DNA of 39,574 nt from an uncultured Garciella sp. (lineage in GTDB: Bacteria; Bacillota; Clostridia; Eubacteriales; Garciellaceae). The translations under genes were made by a program, and so were the position numbers. The notes beneath the pieces were generated by a model that had not been told where the DNA came from, made no database searches, and worked only from the letters and a program-made list of their open reading frames with translations. Below are positions 34,673-39,574 of this stretch, piece after piece (position 1 is the stretch's first letter; each line of letters begins with the position of its first letter). The DNA is taken from assembly GCA_900555725.1 (NCBI GenBank), contig USMD01000002.1:1-39574 (forward strand). The letters run 5' to 3'.

Positions 34673-34866
34673 ATCAATTCATCTCCATATTTTTATTTAT
34701 TATATCAAATAAAATAAATTTCTATAACATTATATTGTTTTGGATACTATTTTAGATCTCACTATTATCCTAGATAATTAAAGACTATATAAACTTAAGA
34801 ATAAGTCTAATAGAAAAAAGAAAAATAAAAAAAAGTATTGCATATTGTTTTATATTGTATTAGTAT
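34673..34866. promoter_or_regulatory. Divergent promoter region with repeated ATATTGT motif (candidate BlaI operators)
   Basis: ATATTGT occurs at 34732-34738, 34842-34848 and 34852-34858. The last two are spaced exactly 10 bases. AACATTATATTGTT (34727-34740) is close to palindromic. On the plus side TTGCAT (34838) and TAGTAT (34861), 17 bases apart, form a possible promoter, with the repeat pair in its spacer. On the minus side TATAAT lies at 34704-34699. BlaI-family operators are dyads built on TGTA/TACA-like halves, so these sites are plausible but unproven. Confidence 0.5.
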
Positions 34867-35262
34867 GTGGATAGAATTAATAATAAAATAATAATGAGTG
34901 TATTGTCTATATGCCTTTTGTTGGCATTGTCAGCGCCAGTAAGTGCTGCAGAGGCTGGTTATGTAGGTTATAAACTACCTCGTCTTAAGGGCAATAACTA
35001 TACGGGTTACCATCAAAAAGCAACTAATGATGGCTATATTAGAAATATTGTAGAGAATGTAAGCAATACATCAACTGTGAATTTCTGGGCACAAGATCAT
35101 TCAGGAGCCATATCAAGCAAATATAATCAAAAAGTTGGATCTGTAGCAAAAATTAATTTTAATACCAATAAGGATAAAGGCAACTCTATAAGAATGGCTA
35201 TGGAAAATGGCAAAACGAGTACTGGATATGCATTTGTAGCGGGGCGTGTGGATTTTAGATGA
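34867..35262 (+). CDS. Small secreted protein, DUF2712-like (bacteriocin-like locus)
   Basis: The 131-residue product has a Sec signal peptide (SVLSICLLLALSAPVSA, cleavage likely after residue 27) and a mature part of about 104 residues. The mature part contains no cysteine, is rich in Asn, Gly, Ser and Lys, and looks beta-stranded (KGNNYTGYHQKATNDGY, STVNFWAQDHSG, NSIRMAMENGK). I believe it belongs with the DUF2712 proteins often seen next to DUF2705 membrane proteins and an ABC ATPase. No Shine-Dalgarno precedes the GTG at 34867 or the in-frame ATG at 34894, so the start is uncertain. An attenuating terminator follows, then the transporter. Function unknown. Confidence 0.65.
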   Translation: MDRINNKIIMSVLSICLLLALSAPVSAAEAGYVGYKLPRLKGNNYTGYHQKATNDGYIRNIVENVSNTSTVNFWAQDHSGAISSKYNQKVGSVAKINFNTNKDKGNSIRMAMENGKTSTGYAFVAGRVDFR

Positions 35263-35271
35263 TTTTTAGAT

Positions 35272-35304
35272 TAAGCGTCACATAGTTGGCGCTTAGTCTA
35301 TTTT
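35272..35304 (+). terminator. Hairpin terminator/attenuator between secreted protein and transporter genes
   Basis: TAAGCGTC (35272-35279) pairs with GGCGCTTA (35288-35295, one G-U), followed by GTCTATTTTTT. Partial readthrough would give more of the secreted protein than of the transporter. Confidence 0.75.
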
Positions 35305-35324
35305 TTAAACTAGGAGGTATATTT

Positions 35325-36146
35325 TTGAATATTATAAAGACGGAATTTTTGGCATGTTTTAAAAGAAAAGAAATTCATTTTGTTATGCTATTTTTAGTAG
35401 CTTTGTCGTTGCTTTCATATAGCATGGAGTGCATTGCTTTTTATGGATCAGAAATGAGATTTATTCGGTCTTCTAATGAGAGTACCATATTATTAGGGGT
35501 CTATGCCAGTTCGGTCATGTCAACGATTTTAATGATGTTGCCGTTGATTTCATCCTTAATCTATTCCGATTCCCTCTACAAAGATTATCATAGCGGTGTA
35601 ATCAAGGTTATATTGACGAGAGTCCGTAAATCGGACTACATCCTTTCGAAGGCCGTAGTGGTTTTTGTGTCCTCATTCATGACTTTTTTTATAGCTCTTT
35701 TCATCAATCTTATTATCGTTAAAGTCACCTTTCCTACCGTTGGATTCGATAATAATTATAGTCTTCCTCCTTATGATATTGGCGTTCAAAACTTTGATGG
35801 AAATTTTTTTCTGGACCTTATAAGAGTTCAATCTCCATTTGTATTCAATATCATGATATTATTTATATTAAGTTTTTTCTCCGGATTGCTCAGCTTATTT
35901 ACTTATGGAGTATATTTCTTGTTTTTAGATAGAAATCGTATTTTCGGATTGTTTTTTTCCTTTATGTGTTATATCGTTTCAATGATTGGATTATATATGT
36001 TAGGATTTTGGAATTTTTCTTTGGCTAATCAATTACAACCGGTACATGAAGGAACCTTTCAACCATTAATAATTTGGGGGATCATCCTGATAGCAATCTC
36101 TATTTATCTGATTGTATGGAAAGGAATCAAAAATGAATTTATCTAA
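35325..36146 (+). CDS. ABC-2 type membrane permease (putative)
   Basis: The 273-residue protein has about six hydrophobic segments and starts with a short cytoplasmic NIIKTEFLACFKRKE, the usual beginning of ABC-2 permeases. It also contains a YKDYHSGVIKVILTRVRKSDYILSKAVV stretch, the coupling region typical of such exporters. The frame is open from 35286, but TAGGAGGTATATTT precedes TTG 35325, which I take as the start. It is the first of three consecutive membrane proteins served by the ATPase at 37713. The substrate is unknown. Confidence 0.75.
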   Translation: MNIIKTEFLACFKRKEIHFVMLFLVALSLLSYSMECIAFYGSEMRFIRSSNESTILLGVYASSVMSTILMMLPLISSLIYSDSLYKDYHSGVIKVILTRVRKSDYILSKAVVVFVSSFMTFFIALFINLIIVKVTFPTVGFDNNYSLPPYDIGVQNFDGNFFLDLIRVQSPFVFNIMILFILSFFSGLLSLFTYGVYFLFLDRNRIFGLFFSFMCYIVSMIGLYMLGFWNFSLANQLQPVHEGTFQPLIIWGIILIAISIYLIVWKGIKNEFI

Positions 36147-36159
36147 CAAGGAATTGGAT

Positions 36160-36879
36160 ATGAATAAACTAGTGAAATATATCATTAAAAATTTTTTTAT
36201 AAATTACAAAAAAGGAATTGTAGGAGCATTTATTGCCGGAATAGTATTGTTTATCTCAATGACGAATGTAGATTTACATAGGGCATCATTAATTGACCTC
36301 TTTCAGTCAGTTTATTCCGGCAATTTGATTTTAATCACTTTTATACTGCTGTTTATTTTTGTAATCAGCAATATTTTTAAAGTATACGATAAAAATATAC
36401 TACTGATCAGATGTTTCAATCTACATACTTGGTGCTATCAAAAGATTCTCACCTGTGTATATGTAGTACTTATTTATCTATTCTTTATAAATTTTCCTTT
36501 TTTGTTTTCACTAATAGTACATAATTTTATAGGTAGTATTACTTTTGATTTTATAAGATTTTGGATGATTAGTATTCTATTTCAAGGAATGGGTTTTATG
36601 ATTATTGGGTCATTATATTTATTAATCCGTAATCTGACAGGTCATAATGTGATTTCAAGTGTTTTGACCTATCTAATTATAAGTATACCTAATCTTATTC
36701 AGGGACTATTTTATGTAAGAGTATATAGCTTTGCAGATTATATGTTTTTAAATAATCTAAATAAAGATTCTACCATAGTAAGTATTTCCGTACTATTGAT
36801 TGTTTTTGTTATTATAGAAATGTTACTGCTATATTTAAACTTGAACATTGTTCAGAAAAAAGATATCTATCTGGAGTGA
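36160..36879 (+). CDS. Membrane protein of the ABC module, DUF2705-like
   Basis: This is a protein of about 239 residues with six hydrophobic segments. KNILLIRCFNLHTWCYQKILTCVYVV (about residues 75-100) resembles a coupling region of the ABC-2 permeases. The open frame begins at 36112, overlapping the previous gene, but AAGGA stands 7 bases before ATG 36160. It has no recognisable catalytic motif. The short intergenic distances show it belongs to the same operon. The DUF2705 assignment is from overall look and context only. Confidence 0.65.
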   Translation: MNKLVKYIIKNFFINYKKGIVGAFIAGIVLFISMTNVDLHRASLIDLFQSVYSGNLILITFILLFIFVISNIFKVYDKNILLIRCFNLHTWCYQKILTCVYVVLIYLFFINFPFLFSLIVHNFIGSITFDFIRFWMISILFQGMGFMIIGSLYLLIRNLTGHNVISSVLTYLIISIPNLIQGLFYVRVYSFADYMFLNNLNKDSTIVSISVLLIVFVIIEMLLLYLNLNIVQKKDIYLE

Positions 36880-36884
36880 ATAAG

Positions 36885-37691
36885 GTGAATATTAAATTAT
36901 TAATCAATAGAAAACTGATCAAATCATGTTTTATCATTCTTTTAGTGAGTATGTTTATTAGCTATTATCATTTTTATAATTTAAGCTTTTATAATATAGA
37001 TAATTTCAGTTTGAGGGAATTATTCCTATTCGTTTATGGAAGCCTAGAGCCCAGTTCCATTAAACACATATTCCCATTAATCATGTGGATGTATCCACTG
37101 TTTTTACTGGTATTTTATTTGGGAGATGACATTCAAAATTTTTATAGAACGAATGCCAAATATATCTTTACCAGAACTCAAAATAGAATAAAATGGTCTA
37201 TTACACATTTAATCAGGCTAGTTATCAATATTATACTATTTTATATATTTCAAAATCTTGGAACATTCATTATTGGACTCATTAAGGGTGTAGAAGTATC
37301 TTTATTGGATATTCAAATAGTATTCATTATTTTTATTACTCAAGTAGTAGCAGGTTTTTTTCTATTACTGATTATCAATCTGCTCACACTTTTTATTAAA
37401 ATTACCTATTCCTATATAATCGTCTTTTTAATATACTTTTTTTCTTTTACTTTAACAGGGATTATATATGAGCATGCTTCTGATTTGTTTCATTTTGTAA
37501 AATGGCTGCCCACGTCTCAGTTTATAATAGGATGGCATGATTTAAATGGAATTAGAGATTTTCAGTTAAAAATGGCTATTCCTTATATTCAGAGTTTTAG
37601 TCCGGCGTTTACATTTATATATCTATTCATTGGTATTTCTGTCCTTTCAATTGCTTTTATAAATCAAACGAATCGAATGGATATTTATTAA
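36885..37691 (+). CDS. Membrane protein of the ABC module, DUF2705-like
   Basis: This is a protein of about 268 residues with six to seven hydrophobic segments and an internal coupling-like stretch NAKYIFTRTQNRIKWSITHLIRLV. It resembles the preceding gene in layout, so the two are probably paralogous permease subunits. GTG 36876 overlaps the previous stop, but GGAG lies 8 bases before GTG 36885, which I prefer. It is very rich in Ile, Phe and Tyr. It is part of the secreted-protein ABC operon. Confidence 0.65.
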   Translation: MNIKLLINRKLIKSCFIILLVSMFISYYHFYNLSFYNIDNFSLRELFLFVYGSLEPSSIKHIFPLIMWMYPLFLLVFYLGDDIQNFYRTNAKYIFTRTQNRIKWSITHLIRLVINIILFYIFQNLGTFIIGLIKGVEVSLLDIQIVFIIFITQVVAGFFLLLIINLLTLFIKITYSYIIVFLIYFFSFTLTGIIYEHASDLFHFVKWLPTSQFIIGWHDLNGIRDFQLKMAIPYIQSFSPAFTFIYLFIGISVLSIAFINQTNRMDIY

Positions 37692-37712
37692 CTTTTTATG
37701 AGGAGGGTCATC

Positions 37713-38360
37713 ATGAGCTATATTGAGGTTAAACAATGCTCGAAAACAATAAAAGGGAAAATCATATTAGACAATATAAATCTACAATTGGAAAAAGGAA
37801 AGATCTATGGTTTTGTAGGAAAAAATGGCTCAGGAAAAACCATGTTGTTCCGGTCAATTTGTGGTCTAATTAAACCGTCAGAAGGATCGATATCTATCAA
37901 TGGCGAGGTTTTACATAAAGATATTTCGTTTCCAAGAAATGTAGGCGTGATCATTGAATCACCCGGATTTTGGGATGAACTAACAGGGTATGAAAATTTA
38001 GAGTTGCTTTCAAAAATAAAAGGTTTGATTGGTGAAAAAGAGATTCGGCATGCCATAGAACGTGTTGGATTAAAACATGATGATTCACGTATATACAAGA
38101 AATATTCATTGGGGATGAAACAAAGATTAGCTGTAGCGCAAGCTATTATGGAATCGCCCGATTTACTCATACTAGATGAACCTACAAATGGCCTGGATGA
38201 AGAAGGGATTGATCAGATAAGGAAGATTATTCTTGAAGAAAATCAAAGAGGCTCAACGGTATTGATTGCAAGTCATAATAAGGAAGATATAAGCATATTG
38301 GCAGAAAAAATTTATAGAGTAATCGATGGAAAGTTGACGGATGAGGTGAAAAAACCATGA
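37713..38360 (+). CDS. ABC transporter ATP-binding protein
   Basis: The 215-residue ATPase has Walker A GFVGKNGSGKTMLFR near residue 35, signature YSLGMKQRLAVAQA near 127 and Walker B LLILDEPTNGLDEEG near 150, with a switch histidine in IASHNKED. It is of the bacteriocin/antibiotic export and self-protection subclass (short, DrrA/BcrA-like). ATG 37713 follows GAGGAGGG; the frame is open from 37698. It is the only ATPase for three membrane proteins, so it probably powers them all. The next start overlaps its stop by 4 bases. Confidence 0.88.
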   Translation: MSYIEVKQCSKTIKGKIILDNINLQLEKGKIYGFVGKNGSGKTMLFRSICGLIKPSEGSISINGEVLHKDISFPRNVGVIIESPGFWDELTGYENLELLSKIKGLIGEKEIRHAIERVGLKHDDSRIYKKYSLGMKQRLAVAQAIMESPDLLILDEPTNGLDEEGIDQIRKIILEENQRGSTVLIASHNKEDISILAEKIYRVIDGKLTDEVKKP

Positions 38361-39112
38361 ACCGATTTATAAAAAGAATATACATCATAATGGGTTTTTT
38401 AATCATTGTAGCTCTATGCTTTGGTTTATTGACAAAAAAATCATTTAAAAAAAGCAGCACGAATTTAGAATTCTACAATGATGCGCAAGTTTCTCTATCG
38501 GACAGCATCGAGGGTTATTTTGATAACGATATTGAGGGTTATGATGAACTGTTCGAGAAATCCGACCTAATTGTTGTAGGAAAAGTTGCAGGCAAACGTG
38601 AAACATATAATCAAGCATTCAAAACAAAATTTAAAGTTAATAAAATAATAAAGGATGACTCAGCAGCACAGTTACCTAAATCTATTTATGTTTTTGAGCC
38701 CAGTTATTTTTATTTTGACTCATATGATGTTGCATCAGGTTATAATATCATGCTTGATAATACGGACTATATACTTTTTCTAAAACATTTAGACGTACCG
38801 GATGGTTATACATATAAAAACGATGAATCCATTACTTTTTTACCTGTATCATCATACTATGGTAAATATACATTAAATGACAATCGAAATGAAGAGGTGA
38901 TCCATCCAAATGAAGATCTCACTTATAAAGATGTGAAAAGTATGGGGGTATTAACAGAAGAAAAAGATATCATAGATACTTACAATACTATAAAAAGTCA
39001 AATAAATAATGAAATGAATCATCATTCTATATCTTGGGATAGTGTAGCTTTTTCATTAACTGTTGGACATATTCTGCCTTTTCTCTTTCCCGTACTTCAT
39101 GGCCAACTGTGA
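38357..39112 (+). CDS. Membrane-anchored extracellular protein of unknown function
   Basis: The 251-residue protein has a positively charged start (MNRFIKRIYII), one hydrophobic anchor (about residues 8-26) and a soluble, presumably external part. The part includes FEKSDLIVVGKVAGKRETY and a strand-rich region (TKFKVNKIIKDD, PKSIYVFEPSYFYFDS, TDYILFLKHL) that resembles secreted OB-like domains. The C-terminus is more hydrophobic (SVAFSLTVGHILPFLFPV), possibly a second membrane contact. GAGGTG precedes the ATG, which overlaps the ATPase stop. The position suggests an accessory or self-protection role. I do not recognise the family. Confidence 0.7.
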   Translation: MNRFIKRIYIIMGFLIIVALCFGLLTKKSFKKSSTNLEFYNDAQVSLSDSIEGYFDNDIEGYDELFEKSDLIVVGKVAGKRETYNQAFKTKFKVNKIIKDDSAAQLPKSIYVFEPSYFYFDSYDVASGYNIMLDNTDYILFLKHLDVPDGYTYKNDESITFLPVSSYYGKYTLNDNRNEEVIHPNEDLTYKDVKSMGVLTEEKDIIDTYNTIKSQINNEMNHHSISWDSVAFSLTVGHILPFLFPVLHGQL

Positions 39113-39378
39113 ATCTACTAAACATATCGATGATTAAATATAGTTTATAATACTGTCCTTTAATAGATGCATTTAATCAGGGAATATTCCATATCCATCT
39201 ATACGACAACTATCCTACCACATAGGGAGAACAGATAAGTTTATAAAAATTTTTATGAAAAACTTTGGTTATTTACATTGAAATAATTGAAAAATCAAAA
39301 GAAATTTGATATTATATATAAGTGTATTTTAAGTATGTGTTAGTTTACAAGTTTTAAAGATAAGTAGCTTGTATAATA

Positions 39379-39500
39379 CATTGTCGAAGCAATGATTTTA
39401 TTATGTATGAAAAGAGAAGAATAAAAGTAATTTGATATTATATAAACCATGAAGGTTTTGTCTCTTAAGAATAAGAGAATCCTTTGTGGTTTTTTGCTTT
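39379..39500 (+). ncRNA. Structured leader element with terminator, copy 2
   Basis: It shares with copy 1 the hairpin CATTGTCGAAGCAATG (39379-39394), a TATGTATGAAAAGAGAA-like segment, CCATGAAGG (39447-39455), an inner hairpin TCTCTT-AAGAAT-AAGAGA and CCTTTGTGG (39481-39489), followed by TTTTTTTGCTTTT. The linker between them is diverged and about 10 bases shorter. Its downstream gene lies beyond the window. Bases 39113-39378 before it hold no gene that I can see. Confidence 0.6.
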
Positions 39501-39574
39501 TAATTCAATAGTAGAAAATAATAAATTCTATAGTGTAAATCTTACTAAGGTCACAAATGTATAACTGTCTCTTA

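Noticed and set aside
34867..35262. Lactococcin 972-type bacteriocin
   Set aside because: The mature part lacks the Trp/Tyr/His-rich pattern of lactococcin 972; the DUF2712-like pattern fits better, although the locus layout is bacteriocin-like.

Overview
The window looks like a chromosomal segment of a low-GC, spore-forming Firmicute of the class Clostridia, possibly an Alkaliphilus-like lineage. This is inferred from the AT-rich sequence, the strong AGGAGG-type ribosome binding sites, the spore protein YyaC, the SAM-I riboswitch on metK, the comFC - raiA RNA - hpf - secA - prfB gene order and the GlnKL-type two-component pair. No rRNA, CRISPR array, transposase or phage gene was seen.

Layout. 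1-0.8 kb: end of a transketolase C-terminal subunit and a short transaldolase. 1.1-2.0 kb: YyaC-like protein and tRNA-Pro(CGG). 2.1-5.6 kb: a cyanophycin operon (cphB-cphA, minus strand), divergent from an HtrA-type protease (5.8-7.0). 7.1-8.5 kb: SAM-I riboswitch and metK. 8.7-9.6 kb: three very small Firmicutes proteins (DUF1659, DUF2922, YvrJ families). 9.7-12.7 kb: a ComK-like protein whose promoter carries a perfect LexA/SOS box, then recD2. 13-15 kb: glycerate kinase and comFC. 15.1-15.8 kb: the raiA-motif noncoding RNA and a cluster of DnaA-box-like 9-mers. 15.8-22.5 kb: hpf, secA, prfB (with its programmed +1 frameshift) and tex. 22.6-26.1 kb: sensor kinase, YcbB/GlnL-type response regulator and the sodium/glutamate symporter gltS, with a triple 10-bp-phased TTTTGT-like repeat at the gltS promoter. 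26.2-28.7 kb: molybdate ABC transporter modABC. 28.7-34.1 kb: a nickel/peptide-type five-gene ABC importer behind a structured leader that ends in a terminator. 34.1-39.1 kb: an accessory-looking module: a truncated BlaR1/M56-type sensor, an intact BlaI-type repressor, a divergent small secreted protein (DUF2712-like), three membrane proteins, an ABC ATPase and a membrane-anchored extracellular protein. 39.4-39.5 kb: a second copy of the structured leader/terminator element found before the nickel-type operon.

Between the genes sit two dispersed repeat families. Family A is a MITE-like inverted repeat with ends related to AGATGTCTTCAC/GTGAAACATCT (three long copies, two short copies). Family B is a hairpin-rich repeat with a conserved CTCCCACTT/AAGTGGGAG stem (two long copies and one fragment). 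The most noteworthy points are the LexA-controlled ComK-like gene, the DnaA-box cluster outside any visible origin, the twice-occurring covarying leader RNA, and the BlaI-linked secreted protein/ABC module of unknown function.
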